Origin: JANMDR01 sp031376425
GTDB lineage: Bacteria > Pseudomonadota > Gammaproteobacteria > Burkholderiales > Usitatibacteraceae
Assembly: GCA_031376425.1 (NCBI GenBank)
Contig: JANMDR010000077.1
Span: 1-42,977 of the forward strand
Direction: 5' to 3'
DNA length: 42,977 bases
The position numbers were made by a program, and so were the translations under genes. This document shows, piece by piece, positions 1-9,006 of this stretch. Positions within the stretch are counted from its first letter, which is position 1. Each line of letters starts with the position of its first letter. The notes beneath the pieces are model-generated. The model was given only the letters and a program-made list of their open reading frames with translations. It had not been told where the DNA came from and did no database searches.

Positions 1-86
1 TTGACCAGTAAGTTACCCAAGTCAATATGACAGTGGGTAATGAATCTGAAAAAGGCCAAACTTGAAAATCAACCTTACCACCGAAT
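1..86 (+). other. 23S-5S rRNA spacer
   Basis: Sequence immediately upstream of the 5S gene. The opening bases TTGACC resemble the last bases of betaproteobacterial 23S rRNA, so the window probably starts at or just after the 23S 3' end. TTACCCA (13-19) and TGGGTAA (34-40) form a perfect 7-bp inverted repeat that could be part of an rRNA processing stem. The assignment depends on the neighbouring 5S; the 23S gene itself cannot be seen. Confidence 0.5.
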
Positions 87-202
87 TCTTGGCGATCATA
101 GCGCGTTGGCCCCACCCCTTCCCATCCCGAACAGGACCGTGTAACGACGTAGCGCCGATGATAGTGCGGATCTCCCGTGCGAAAGTAGGTCATCGCCAAG
201 AC
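87..202 (+). rRNA. rrf: 5S ribosomal RNA
   Basis: The 5' and 3' ends pair through CTTGGCGA (88-95) and TCGCCAAG (193-200). The interior carries conserved 5S blocks: CCCATCCCGAACAGGACCGTG (about 121-141), GCCGATGATAGTGCGG and CCCGTGCGAAAGTAGG. The pattern is that of betaproteobacterial 5S rRNA. Ends are set from helix I and are uncertain by one to three bases. It is the last gene of an rRNA operon entering from the left. Confidence 0.95.
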
Positions 203-212
203 CCTTATAAAC

Positions 213-253
213 TAGCCCCTCCCAGTCTTCTGGTGAGGGGCTTTGTTTTTTTA
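213..253 (+). terminator. Rho-independent terminator of the rRNA operon
   Basis: AGCCCCTC (about 214-221) pairs with GAGGGGCT (about 235-242) around a short CCAG/CTGG-containing loop region, followed by a T-rich run (TTTGTTTTTTT). It sits about 10 bases past the 5S gene, where rRNA transcription should end. Confidence 0.9.
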
Positions 254-377
254 ACGATTCGTAAGAACGCTATTTTTAAGATTAAACCTGCGATGCAACG
301 GTATTTTTATGTGTAACGCGATAAACTATCGGCATTAAATTAATCGTTAACCTACCAATCAAACTGTCGGAGAAAAA

Positions 378-863
378 ATGGATATTGCTCAAGATACCGT
401 TGTTACGGTTCGTTATGAAATTTTTATGGCTGATGGCTCGGCAATCGAAGGTGCTGATGTGGTGCTTTCCTATTTGCATGGTGGATATGGCGGCATCTTC
501 CCGAAAGTGGAAGAAGGTTTGAATGGTAAGGAAGTTGGGGCGCTATACAGTATTACCCTTGACCCTAATGATGCCTTTGGTGAATACGATGCTGATCTCA
601 TCAAGATCGAGCCCCAAAGTGCATTTCCGAAAGATGTCAAAATCGGCATGCAATTTGAAGGTGCCCCACCAGATGCAGAGGAAGAAGAATTTGTTATGTA
701 TACCGTGACCGACATTGCCGATGGCAAAGTGGTTGTTGATGGCAATCATGAGTTAGCGGGCGAGCGTTTATTATTTAAGTGCACAGTCATGGCGGTTCGC
801 GAAGCTACTAAAGATGAGCTTATTCATGGGCACGCGCACGATGCACATGGCGTGATGCATTAA
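378..863 (+). CDS. slyD: FKBP-type peptidyl-prolyl isomerase, SlyD-like
   Basis: Cytoplasmic prolyl isomerase and chaperone of the SlyD branch of FKBPs, which also bind nickel through a His-rich tail. The 161-residue protein shows the split FKBP domain with a flap insertion: an N-terminal strand followed by LSYLHGGYGGIFPKVEEGL, then NDAFGEYD, which is typical of SlyD. The tail HGHAHDAHGVMH (about 150-161) is short but rich in His. The ATG at 378 is preceded by GGAG about six bases upstream. It stands alone between the rRNA operon terminator and a convergent gene whose stop lies 10 bp away. The tail is shorter than in E. coli SlyD, so metal handling may be reduced (inference). Confidence 0.9.
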   Translation: MDIAQDTVVTVRYEIFMADGSAIEGADVVLSYLHGGYGGIFPKVEEGLNGKEVGALYSITLDPNDAFGEYDADLIKIEPQSAFPKDVKIGMQFEGAPPDAEEEEFVMYTVTDIADGKVVVDGNHELAGERLLFKCTVMAVREATKDELIHGHAHDAHGVMH

Positions 864-873
864 AGCGAGCCTT

Positions 874-1857
874 TTAATAGCCCATTCCACCTAAGACCAC
901 TTCAAACGGTGCCTGCGTGTTGTTTGGCCGCACATTTACGCGTACCCAATTGGTATGGGGACTACCGAAGGTTTCTAAACGCGTAACATTACCAATGCGC
1001 TTGCGATCAATTGGGCTTTCGTACGGCAATAGTCTAAATTGATGCGTATCGCCGTGGGCAAACATAACTGGCTTATTCCATGCAGTGGCTGTCGCTTCAA
1101 ACGCTCGTAGAAAAGGTAAATAGGCGCTCCGCGCAACTTTAGCTAGTGGCTCCTCAAAGCCAGGGTTGGCTTGTAAAAACATGACAACACCCACCGCGTT
1201 TTCACGCTGCGCTATTTCAAAGGCAGTATGCATCCAAGCAATATTGGAGGTTTCGCGTTGGCGTTGTTCTGCATCTGACGTCGCAGTAAAGCCAACATTG
1301 TCATTGCTGCCCTGTACATTCACCGTAAAGAAAACGATTCCGTTTTTTTGCCAGCGCATATTTTCAGGGTAGTGCATCGATACCGAGCGCACTGTGGAAT
1401 CCAACGCTGTCGGGGCACCTTGGCGCTCTACCGGGATGCGCCGCTTACCAATGGATTGATCATCGCGATAGAACAACTCACGCAACTTCGCCAAACGCTC
1501 CAATGGGTCTTGCGATCCGTTAGATGCACGCTGACAATCCACCCAATCATTGTCGCCAGGAATAAAAATAAATGGGTTTTCTGATTGTTGATACTCCGCC
1601 AAGCGCCTTGTAAATATGGCATCTGTACAGGGTGCGTTGCTGCCTGCCTTAAAATCCCCACCATGCACCACAAAAGCAAATTGCTCCTTGTTGAGCGCCG
1701 CAAGCATGTTCGCAAAGGCGCGTTCCTCACGTTCGTTGTATTGCGTGTCTGCTAAAAAAGCAAAGCTGAAGTCTCGACTTTGCGGTGTTGGCGTTGCACA
1801 CCCGCCAAGCAAACCACATAGCAAAATCAGTATAAAAAATTGCGCTCTCAATTGCAT
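874..1857 (-). CDS. Calcineurin-like metallophosphoesterase lipoprotein
   Basis: Predicted lipoprotein of 327 residues: a hydrophobic leader ending in the lipobox LGGC (Cys20), so the mature protein should be membrane anchored and face the periplasm. The metallophosphoesterase signature appears as ADTQYN (36-41), GGDFK (66-70), GDNDW (101-105) and a late AHGDTHQ segment; these carry the metal-binding Asp, Asn and His residues of the calcineurin-like fold. The substrate cannot be read from sequence. Its ATG follows the mutS stop codon with no gap, so it is probably translated from the suhB-mutS transcript. The 3' end faces slyD with a 10-bp gap and no clear terminator. Confidence 0.8.
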   Translation of the reverse strand: MQLRAQFFILILLCGLLGGCATPTPQSRDFSFAFLADTQYNEREERAFANMLAALNKEQFAFVVHGGDFKAGSNAPCTDAIFTRRLAEYQQSENPFIFIPGDNDWVDCQRASNGSQDPLERLAKLRELFYRDDQSIGKRRIPVERQGAPTALDSTVRSVSMHYPENMRWQKNGIVFFTVNVQGSNDNVGFTATSDAEQRQRETSNIAWMHTAFEIAQRENAVGVVMFLQANPGFEEPLAKVARSAYLPFLRAFEATATAWNKPVMFAHGDTHQFRLLPYESPIDRKRIGNVTRLETFGSPHTNWVRVNVRPNNTQAPFEVVLGGMGY

Positions 1858-4521
1858 TTAAACCTCGCTTAGGCGCTTCAAGGCATACAACGCTGCCAAC
1901 GCATCTCGCGGCGCAAGATCGTCCGGATGCAAGGCTTCCAGAGCATCAAGCAACGCCAGGGCATGGTGTTGACGTTCTGTTTCCGCATTTAGGTTGTTTG
2001 GCGCATCCATGCTCACAGAAAATAAATCATCCCCAGTATCGCTGTTGCGGCTCTTTTCTAATCCTAGCAAATGTTGTTTCGCTACGCGAATCACGGGTTT
2101 TGGTACCCCCGCCAACTGCGCAACTTGCAAGCCATAACTTTGGCTCGCGGCACCTGGCTGCAACTTATGCATAAACACAATGCGGTCTTTGTGCTCAACC
2201 GCGCTTAAATGCACATTTGCAACATTAGGTAGCTGTGTATAAAGGCGTGTTAGCTCAAAATAATGTGTCGCAAACAAAGTATAGCAACGCACTGTTTGCG
2301 CTAGATGTTGGGCAATGGCATAAGCCAGTGCCAAGCCATCGAAAGTAGAAGTGCCTCTACCAATCTCGTCAATGAGTACTAAGGAACGTGATGTGGCATT
2401 GTGCAAAATATTCGCGGCCTCCGTCATCTCCACCATAAATGTCGAGCGGCCTGAGGCGAGATCATCACTGGCACCGATGCGGGTAAAAATGGCATCTACT
2501 ACACCAATGCGTGCAGACTTTGCAGGCACAAAAGAGCCAGTGTGTGCGAGCAACACAATCAGTGCCACTTGCCGCATCGTTGTCGATTTGCCGCCCATAT
2601 TGGGGCCGGTAATTAACAATAACTGCCGTTGTCGCGATAGCGCACAATCATTAGCAATAAATTCTTCAACCTGCGATTCCACCACCAAGTGGCGGCCTTC
2701 GGAAATTAAAATACAATCTTCGTCGCAAAATGTTGGTGCACTCAATTTTAGCTCAACAGCGTTGTGTGCAAAAGTAGCGAGCACATCAAGCTCTGCCGCC
2801 GCACGTGCTACCGCCTGTAAGTTTGCCACTTGCGGTGTTAAGGTGCGCAGCAGTTGGTCAAACAAAAATTTCTCACGTGCTAATGCGCGTTCTGAAGCCG
2901 ATAGTGCTTTATCTTCAAAGGTTTTAAGCTCTGGCGTAATATAGCGCTCGGCATTTTTCAAAGTTTGCCGCCGCCGATAATCATCCGGCACCTTGTCTAC
3001 TTGCCCTTGCGTGACTTCAATAAAAAAGCCATGTACTTTATTGTATTCCACCCGTAAATTATTGATGCCGGTGCGTGCGCGTTCACGAGCTTCAAGGTCG
3101 AGCAGAAAGGCACCCACATTGCTTTGCAAGCTGCGACATTCATCTAAGTCCGTATCAAAACCATCACGAATCACGCCGCCTTCGCGTATGGTGATTGATG
3201 GCTCATCTTGCAATGCCCGCTGCAAAAATTCGAATAGGCTCGCGTGGTCTTGGCCTAATTGACCAAGTTGCGCACGTAGCGCATCAATACGCGGCGCGTC
3301 TATTGTGCTTAAAGTGGCAATCACGGCAGGTATTGCCCCTAAGGTATCGCATAGTGCGCTTAGGTCGCGCGGTCGCGCTGTTGCCAAGCCTATTCGCGTT
3401 GCGATACGCTCAATATCTGCCCAGTTAACCATCAAGCGCTGCACACTGGCATAGTGATGTTGTAAGCCGTCAGAAGCACTTAATGCGCTTACAGCAGCTA
3501 ATCGCGCATTGAGCACGCTTCGATCACGAATTGGGTGATGCAACCAATGCCTAAGCAAACGTGCACCCATCGCAGTAACTGTTTTATCGAGACAAGATAG
3601 CAATGTGGGCGCAGCTTCGCGGTTAATCGTTTCGGTAATTTCTAAATTGCGTCGCGTAGCAGCATCAAGCAAAATAAAACCATCGCGCTGTTCCACGCGC
3701 AGCGCCGTAATATGCGGCAGCGCAGCCTGTTGGGTTAAGCGCACGTAGGCCAATAATGCGCCCGCAGCCGAAACCGCTAGCGGCATATTGGCGCAGCCAA
3801 AGCCCGCTAAATCCTGTGTGCCAAATTGCTCGCATAAACGCTGGGTGGCCGAATCGAATTCGAACTGCCATGAAGCCACATTGCGTGCGCCGGATAATGT
3901 GGCGCGTAGTGCAGAATCTGCATTGTCCGCCACCAATACTTCTGCGGGCTGCAAGCGGGCTAATTCAGCATCGAGCAAATGCGCATCAATTTCGCACACA
4001 CAAAATTGGCCGCTGGCGAGAATCAACCACGCTAAGCCAATTTTCCCACTCAAGCCATCACGTCCAACTGGGGCTGCATGTATGGCCAATAACATCGCTT
4101 CGCGCGCTGGCTGCAATAAGGCGGCGTCAGTCAATGTGCCAGGAGTGATAATGCGGGCGACTTTACGTTCAACTAAACCCTTTGGTGAAGGTTCGCCCAC
4201 TTGCTCGCAAATCACCACACTCTCGCCTAGGGCTACTAATTTTGCCAAGTATCCGTCTAAGGCATGAAACGGCACACCTGCCATTTTTATTGGTGCGCCA
4301 TCGCTGGAGCCCCGCGCTGTTAAGGTGATGCCTAAAAGCTTAGAAGCCTTGATAGCATCATCAAAAAATAGCTCGTAAAAATCGCCCATGCGATAAAACA
4401 ACAGCGTATTTGCATGATCCGCTTTTAAGCGCAAATACTGCTGCATCATCGGTGTGTGACCAGCAAACTCATTACTAGCAGTCGGGGCAGCCGAAATTGG
4501 TGTGGTTAAAACGGTAGACAT
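1858..4521 (-). CDS. mutS: DNA mismatch repair ATPase MutS
   Basis: Full-length MutS of 887 residues; recognises base mismatches and small loops and starts methyl-directed repair with MutL. The mismatch-reading motif is GDFYE (46-50), with the intercalating Phe48 and Glu50. The ABC-type ATPase has Walker A GPNMGGKS (639-646) and the Walker B/signature stretch DEIGRGTSTFDG starting at residue 718. The central clamp and connector regions are present without interruption. It lies 9 bp downstream of suhB and abuts the phosphoesterase lipoprotein gene, suggesting a three-gene operon. Start chosen at the ATG giving the usual short N-terminal leader before the mismatch-binding domain. Confidence 0.98.
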   Translation of the reverse strand: MSTVLTTPISAAPTASNEFAGHTPMMQQYLRLKADHANTLLFYRMGDFYELFFDDAIKASKLLGITLTARGSSDGAPIKMAGVPFHALDGYLAKLVALGESVVICEQVGEPSPKGLVERKVARIITPGTLTDAALLQPAREAMLLAIHAAPVGRDGLSGKIGLAWLILASGQFCVCEIDAHLLDAELARLQPAEVLVADNADSALRATLSGARNVASWQFEFDSATQRLCEQFGTQDLAGFGCANMPLAVSAAGALLAYVRLTQQAALPHITALRVEQRDGFILLDAATRRNLEITETINREAAPTLLSCLDKTVTAMGARLLRHWLHHPIRDRSVLNARLAAVSALSASDGLQHHYASVQRLMVNWADIERIATRIGLATARPRDLSALCDTLGAIPAVIATLSTIDAPRIDALRAQLGQLGQDHASLFEFLQRALQDEPSITIREGGVIRDGFDTDLDECRSLQSNVGAFLLDLEARERARTGINNLRVEYNKVHGFFIEVTQGQVDKVPDDYRRRQTLKNAERYITPELKTFEDKALSASERALAREKFLFDQLLRTLTPQVANLQAVARAAAELDVLATFAHNAVELKLSAPTFCDEDCILISEGRHLVVESQVEEFIANDCALSRQRQLLLITGPNMGGKSTTMRQVALIVLLAHTGSFVPAKSARIGVVDAIFTRIGASDDLASGRSTFMVEMTEAANILHNATSRSLVLIDEIGRGTSTFDGLALAYAIAQHLAQTVRCYTLFATHYFELTRLYTQLPNVANVHLSAVEHKDRIVFMHKLQPGAASQSYGLQVAQLAGVPKPVIRVAKQHLLGLEKSRNSDTGDDLFSVSMDAPNNLNAETERQHHALALLDALEALHPDDLAPRDALAALYALKRLSEV

Positions 4522-4530
4522 TTGCGCCGC

Positions 4531-5316
4531 TTATTTACCGCCAGATTGCACAATTTTAAGTAAGCCTGGGAACACCTTTGGCGTGCCCGCTACCACGGTG
4601 CCGTTCTTCAAGTAATCATCGCCTGCGGCAAAATCAGTAATTAAACCACCCGCTTCTTTAATGAGTAATGCACCCGCCGCCATGTCCCATGCGGATAAGC
4701 CAGATTCCCAAAAACCATCATAGCGGCCGCAGGCGACGTACGCTAAATCTAACGCAGCCGAACCTGGGCGACGCACGGCAGATACGCTTTGCGTTACCGC
4801 TTTAAAGGTGGCAGTGTAAGCATCGAAATTTGCAAATTCTTTGTAAGGGAACCCGGTACCTACTAAGGCATCTTTTAAATAGACCACTTTAGATACACGA
4901 ATGCGTCGCTCGTTTAAAAATGCACCGCTGCCACGGGTTGCTATAAATAAATCATTGCGGGTAGGATCATAAATTACCGCATGGGTGAGCACGCCTTTTA
5001 CGGCGCACGCAATAGAGGTGCAGTATTGTGGAAAACTGTGCAAAAAATTGGTCGTGCCATCAAGCGGATCAATAATCCACTGAAAATCCGATGTGCTCTC
5101 ACGTAAGCCAGATTCTTCCGCCAAAATGCCGTGGTCTGGGTATGCGCCAAGCAGGGTAGAAATGATGGCGTCTTCCGCTGCACGATCCACTTCGCTTACA
5201 TAGTCGTTCATGCCCTTGCGTGTTACGGTTAGCTTGTCGATATCATTGGACGCACGGTTAATAATAGCGCCAGCAGCGCGAGCGGCCTTTACGGCAACGT
5301 TCAGCATGGGATGCAT
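4531..5316 (-). CDS. suhB: Inositol-1-monophosphatase family protein SuhB
   Basis: Mg-dependent inositol monophosphatase family member; in enterobacteria SuhB also acts in rRNA antitermination. Of 261 residues, the three metal-site motifs are intact: GILAEESG (63-70), DPLDGTTN (83-90) and WDMAAG (210-215). Length matches the family. It is the first gene of a likely operon with mutS. Whether it acts here on rRNA processing, as a phosphatase, or both, cannot be decided from sequence. Confidence 0.93.
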   Translation of the reverse strand: MHPMLNVAVKAARAAGAIINRASNDIDKLTVTRKGMNDYVSEVDRAAEDAIISTLLGAYPDHGILAEESGLRESTSDFQWIIDPLDGTTNFLHSFPQYCTSIACAVKGVLTHAVIYDPTRNDLFIATRGSGAFLNERRIRVSKVVYLKDALVGTGFPYKEFANFDAYTATFKAVTQSVSAVRRPGSAALDLAYVACGRYDGFWESGLSAWDMAAGALLIKEAGGLITDFAAGDDYLKNGTVVAGTPKVFPGLLKIVQSGGK

Positions 5317-5512
5317 AATTTAGCTTTCTAAAGAGCGAGATTGGTCTAATTCAAAATTAACCTCGTATTTTACGTGATTTGCACCTCAAACCGTAGTAAA
5401 TCGGTGCCACGCGATCTAAAAATAACCTCATTTTCGCACCGGCAAAGCCAATCCAGCATTAACGCGATAAAATGGGCATTCTCTGCAAAAAATGTAAATA
5501 GCCCCAGTCGCC
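5317..5512. promoter_or_regulatory. Divergent promoter region, suhB-mutS / ispB
   Basis: A 196-bp AT-rich gap between divergent starts must hold promoters for both directions. TAAAAT (about 5468-5473) is a possible -10 for ispB, but I see no convincing -35 box, so no exact promoter is claimed. No further gene or RNA is visible. Confidence 0.4.
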
Positions 5513-6535
5513 ATGAATTCGCCCCTCAATGCTTCCCAAGATAACAAAACACTAGACGCTCTAGCTGCTGTGCGTGCCGTCATTGGTGCGGACATGCAGC
5601 AGGTTGATAATGTGATTCGTGCACGTTTAAGTTCCGAAGTTGCGCTCATTAGCCAAATATCCACCTATATTATTGGCGCAGGCGGTAAGCGTCTGCGCCC
5701 CGTATTGGTGCTGTTGTCAGGATTAGCCTTTAACGCTACACCAACTAAGCTGTATGAGCTAGCTGCTGTTATTGAATTTATTCATACCGCAACCTTGCTG
5801 CATGACGATGTGGTGGATGAATCCGACTTGCGGCGCGGAAAAGCCACCGCCAACGCGGAATTTGGCAATGGCGCATCGGTATTAGTCGGTGATTTTTTGT
5901 ATTCGCGCGCCTTTCAAATGATGGTGGGTGTAGGCTCCATGGATGTAATGCGCGTATTGGCTGAAGCCACCAACATAATTTCTGAAGGTGAAGTGCTGCA
6001 ATTGATGAATATTGGTGATGCCGATATTGATGAAGAAAATTATCTGCGCGTAGTACGCTACAAAACCGCAAAGCTATTTGAAGCCGCCGCTCGCGTAGGT
6101 GCGCTCGTAGGCAACGCAAGTGCGGCGCAGATTGAACAAATTGCCCAATACGGCATGCATTTGGGCACTGCCTTTCAACTCATTGATGACGTGCTTGATT
6201 ACTCTGGCGAGGCCACTGAGATTGGTAAAAATTTAGGCGATGATTTGGCCGAGGGTAAACCTACTTTGCCGCTCATCTATGCCCTGCGTACCGGCGATGC
6301 TGCGCAGCAAAAAGTGATTAGAAGTGCGATTGAACACGCAGGGAATTCAGCCGTTGAGACTGATATTGCACACGTAGTGCAAATATTAAAAGAGACCGGT
6401 GCGCTCGATTACACCCGTGCCTGTGCTCAGCGTGAAGCGCAAATAGCAAGTGCTGCCGTACAAGGATTGCCACAGTCTGCCTATCAGAGTGCATTGTTAC
6501 AGCTTGCCGCGTTTTCAGTAGATCGACGCTATTAA
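5513..6535 (+). CDS. ispB: Octaprenyl diphosphate synthase
   Basis: Trans-type polyprenyl diphosphate synthase that adds isopentenyl diphosphate units to farnesyl diphosphate to make the side chain of ubiquinone. The 340-residue protein has GGKRLRP (57-63), the first Asp-rich motif DDVVD (98-102) within LLHDDVVDESDLRRG, and the second, DDVLD (225-229), followed by GKNLGDDLAEGKPTLPL. The small residues before the first Asp motif are those of long-chain synthases, which supports the octaprenyl assignment, although exact chain length is set experimentally. It is divergent from suhB and convergent with the first small repeat-protein gene. Confidence 0.93.
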   Translation: MNSPLNASQDNKTLDALAAVRAVIGADMQQVDNVIRARLSSEVALISQISTYIIGAGGKRLRPVLVLLSGLAFNATPTKLYELAAVIEFIHTATLLHDDVVDESDLRRGKATANAEFGNGASVLVGDFLYSRAFQMMVGVGSMDVMRVLAEATNIISEGEVLQLMNIGDADIDEENYLRVVRYKTAKLFEAAARVGALVGNASAAQIEQIAQYGMHLGTAFQLIDDVLDYSGEATEIGKNLGDDLAEGKPTLPLIYALRTGDAAQQKVIRSAIEHAGNSAVETDIAHVVQILKETGALDYTRACAQREAQIASAAVQGLPQSAYQSALLQLAAFSVDRRY

Positions 6536-6678
6536 CCTGTTGATTTATGATTGGTTAATGACGCGGTGAATGGGCTGGTGAAGCTTTAAAATAAAGCATC
6601 TACAACGGGTTCGTAATTAAATCTCTGGTGCTATATTTGCTGTCGTGAATAGTGCTTGGGTGCTACAACTAAAAAGTA

Positions 6679-6957
6679 CTAAACCACGATGCGCTGAGCG
6701 GTGATTACCATTGGCGCCATAGTTACATGCACCATATTGTCATTGTGCAAACGCTTGGCGGTGATAACCATTGGCGCTAAGGTAACGGTAGCCAAGCGAT
6801 TTGCAGTCACTACAATGGTTTCCATTTTTTGTGTAGGCTTTGGTGCAGCAGCGAAAGCATTTGCGACGATAGCTACGCTTAAAACTGCGCAACCAAACAA
6901 GCTGGCAATCATGCCGAAATCGTTAGTGGTGTTAGTGGTGTTTTTGATATTGTTCAT
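6679..6957 (-). CDS. Small exported protein with three TonB-box-like repeats, copy 1
   Basis: Unknown protein of 92 residues. Residues 1-14 are Asn/Thr-rich; 15-38 form a hydrophobic signal sequence or membrane anchor ending AFAAA. The rest contains three spaced similar segments: METIVVTANR (45-54), APMVITAKR (61-69) and APMVITAQR (81-89). The first closely resembles the TonB box of the E. coli vitamin B12 receptor BtuB (DTLVVTANR), known from that family. No plug or barrel domain follows. A good ribosome site, CGGAG, lies about seven bases before the ATG. Two near-identical paralogues lie at 8572 and 9822. An 88-100 codon frame is also open on the opposite strand of all three copies, but it shares wobble positions with this frame and lacks a ribosome site. 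Function unknown; a TonB-binding role is inference. Confidence 0.8.
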   Translation of the reverse strand: MNNIKNTTNTTNDFGMIASLFGCAVLSVAIVANAFAAAPKPTQKMETIVVTANRLATVTLAPMVITAKRLHNDNMVHVTMAPMVITAQRIVV

Positions 6958-7094
6958 GATGATCTCCGTTAGGTTTGATGTGGTGTTTGTGTTTCGATGA
7001 GTTCATTGTGCACGAACACCAACAACTAACCAATCAACATGCGACGAAGTGCAAAAAACTCGGGGTGGACTGCGTTTTTTCGGCGGGAAATGAG
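6958..7094 (-). promoter_or_regulatory. Conserved promoter block of repeat-protein copy 1
   Basis: About 102 bp next to the start codon are nearly identical in all three copies. Similarity to copy 3 continues to about 7094. A candidate promoter conserved in all three is TTGGTT (minus strand, 7033-7028), a 17-bp spacer, and CACAAT (7010-7005). Just upstream of the -35 lies GCACTTCGTCGC (minus strand), with GCGACGAA on the plus strand at 7041-7048; its position fits an activator site. The factor is unknown. Confidence 0.65.
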
Positions 7095-7256
7095 CAAATA
7101 AATCACCAAGGCAGTGGTTTTGATCGTCATGAATAAGCGGTTTTTTGCCAGTTTAGGCAAGGATAATGCTGTGTAAACACCCTAAACATTCCGCAAAGGG
7201 GCTACCTTCGGAGGACACCTATAAGGCATTGTTCTTGGTGACGTCAGGCGAAAGTA

Positions 7257-8495
7257 TTACGTGGTGCTTTCCTCAAACTCATCCAGCGCAGCGACAATCG
7301 CGCCAAACGATTTCACCGCACGTTCATTGTCGTCGCCTTCAAGCTGGGTGTTGAGCAAAAACACCCGCGCTATTTTGGTTTTTGGATTAATTGATATAAA
7401 CGAAAACACGCCCGGATCGCTACCCGTATGACGCACGCTGCCATTGCGTGCGTAAGCCCAAAAAATACCGCGATTCGGTTCGCGCTTATCCATGTTGGCG
7501 GGCATGCTTTTGTTGTCAAATTGCGGTTTGAATAAGGCGGCCAAGTTTTCTACGCTTAATAAGCCTGCTTGCCCAAAATAGCCTTGGCTCATCGCTTTGA
7601 TATAAGCCGTTAGATCGTTTGCCGACGAATGCAGCCCGCCATCGGGGTAGGTAATGGCAGTGTAAGGCTTTAAGCTGCTGTCGGCGTTAAGGATGGTTTT
7701 ATACAGAGGGTGCGACTGCGCATTAACTTCGTATAACGTGGTGTAGCGGGTGTTAAATGCCTCTTGGCGAAACCAGTGGGTTGACGTCATTTTGAGTGGG
7801 GTAAAAATTTGAGCTTGGGTAAATGCATCAAACTCGGTTTTGCTGCAACGCGCTACCACTAAGGCCGCCAATGCCGACGCCACATTGCTATAGGCATATT
7901 TTTTGCCCACTTCGACATCTGCAAAATTTGCCTTGCTGTAATGCTTACCACCCTCCACATAATAATTTTGTAAAAACGCCTCAAGCGCCACAGTAGGTTT
8001 GTTGCCCAGTTGATAGCTGGTTAAATACGTCGCCTCGTCATCAATCAAGCCGGAGGTATGGGTGGCTAAATTTCGTAAGGTGATGCGGTTTTTGGGCTGG
8101 TGTGGATTGCTAATCTTAAACGGTAGAGTATCGTTAATATCGGCATCTAAGGCGCAATTGCCTTGCTCCACCGCTTTTAGAATACTGAAGCCAATAAAAG
8201 TCTTGCTCACTGAGCCAATCAGTTGGATAGTGTCGAGCGTGTATGGGGTTTGTTTGGCTTTATCGGCATAGCCGAAGCTCTTGCTAAATAAGGTGGTATC
8301 CCCTCGGCTGATTGTAGTCGCAAAACCTGGAAAGCCGGAAGATTTTAAAATTTCATTTAAGCGCGCTTCCAGCTTTGCTGAAGCAGCGGTGGATGTGGCA
8401 CCATCAATAGACGCTTGGCCGTAAGAAATTAGGGGCAGCATGAAAACGATAGGCGCTACTATTTTTTGCAATAGGGTACTAAATAATCTGTTCAA
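7257..8495 (-). CDS. Exported serine hydrolase, class C beta-lactamase/penicillin-binding protein fold
   Basis: Protein of 412 residues with a signal peptide (1-28, ending SYGQA). The catalytic set of the beta-lactamase class C/DD-peptidase fold is complete: SVSK (Ser95, Lys98), YSN (Tyr202, Asn204) and HTG (356-358). Such proteins cleave or transfer amide or ester substrates in the periplasm; members include DD-peptidases, esterases and D-amino-acid peptidases, and sequence alone does not separate them. It starts 76 bp downstream of repeat-protein copy 2 on the same strand, and I see no strong promoter between them, so the two may be co-transcribed. This is not evidence of beta-lactam resistance. 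Confidence 0.85.
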   Translation of the reverse strand: MNRLFSTLLQKIVAPIVFMLPLISYGQASIDGATSTAASAKLEARLNEILKSSGFPGFATTISRGDTTLFSKSFGYADKAKQTPYTLDTIQLIGSVSKTFIGFSILKAVEQGNCALDADINDTLPFKISNPHQPKNRITLRNLATHTSGLIDDEATYLTSYQLGNKPTVALEAFLQNYYVEGGKHYSKANFADVEVGKKYAYSNVASALAALVVARCSKTEFDAFTQAQIFTPLKMTSTHWFRQEAFNTRYTTLYEVNAQSHPLYKTILNADSSLKPYTAITYPDGGLHSSANDLTAYIKAMSQGYFGQAGLLSVENLAALFKPQFDNKSMPANMDKREPNRGIFWAYARNGSVRHTGSDPGVFSFISINPKTKIARVFLLNTQLEGDDNERAVKSFGAIVAALDEFEESTT

Positions 8496-8571
8496 AATTT
8501 ATTTCCATGGTGGCATCAATGCCGCAATTATCGCTGCTAAAACCCTGTTGCTGAGAACCAATCTAATCAAA

Positions 8572-8853
8572 TTAAACAGTAATGCGCTGAGCAGTAATCA
8601 CAATCGGTGCCAAAGTTACACGCACCATATTGTCATTGTGCAAACGCTTGGCGGTGATTACCATTGGTTCTAGGGTAACGGTAGCCAAACGATTTGCAGT
8701 CACTACGATAGTTTCCATTTTTTGCGTGGGCATTGGTGCTGCGGCAAAGGCGCTGGCAACTAAGGTGATACTTAAAGCAGCGCAACCAAAAAGGCTGGCA
8801 ATCATGCCGATGTCGTTAGTGGTGTTTGCTGTGATGGTAGTGATGTTGTTCAT
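8572..8853 (-). CDS. Small exported protein with three TonB-box-like repeats, copy 2
   Basis: Paralogue of 93 residues. It has the same plan as copy 1: a polar N-terminus, a signal-like hydrophobic stretch, then METIVVTANR, EPMVITAKR and APIVITAQR. In the stretch I compared with copy 1, around METIVVTANR, six of seven base differences are silent in this frame and one changes Lys to Met. The opposite-strand frame shares the same wobble positions and shows two changes, so this test favours the minus frame only mildly; the signal sequence and ribosome site decide. It lies directly upstream of the serine hydrolase gene. No known function. Confidence 0.8.
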   Translation of the reverse strand: MNNITTITANTTNDIGMIASLFGCAALSITLVASAFAAAPMPTQKMETIVVTANRLATVTLEPMVITAKRLHNDNMVRVTLAPIVITAQRITV

Positions 8854-8957
8854 GATGTTCTCCGTTGGGTTTGATGTGGTGTTTGTGTTTCGATGAGTTC
8901 ATTGTGCGCGAACACCAACAACTAGCCAATCAACATGCGACGAAGTGCAAAAAACTA
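8854..8957 (-). promoter_or_regulatory. Conserved promoter block of repeat-protein copy 2
   Basis: Second copy of the upstream block. It keeps the CGGAG ribosome site, the candidate -10 CACAAT, the 17-bp spacer, the -35-like TTGGCT and the upstream GCACTTCGTCGC element. The alignment breaks off abruptly after the following A-run, whereas copies 1 and 3 stay similar for about 35 more bases. Confidence 0.6.
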
Positions 8958-9006
8958 GGCGCAGACCGCCTGTTTTTGGCGTGTTTGGGTAAATTTATGA
9001 GCGCTA

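Noticed and set aside
3788..4267. A 159-codon frame antisense to mutS
   Set aside because: It lies wholly inside mutS with no ribosome site or domain.
6701..7000. Open frame opposite repeat-protein copy 1, also present opposite copies 2 and 3 (8630-8896, 9844-10146)
   Set aside because: Its wobble positions coincide with those of the minus-strand frame, so it stays open as a by-product. It has no ribosome site, and the minus frame has a signal segment and CGGAG. It is not excluded by the few differences alone.
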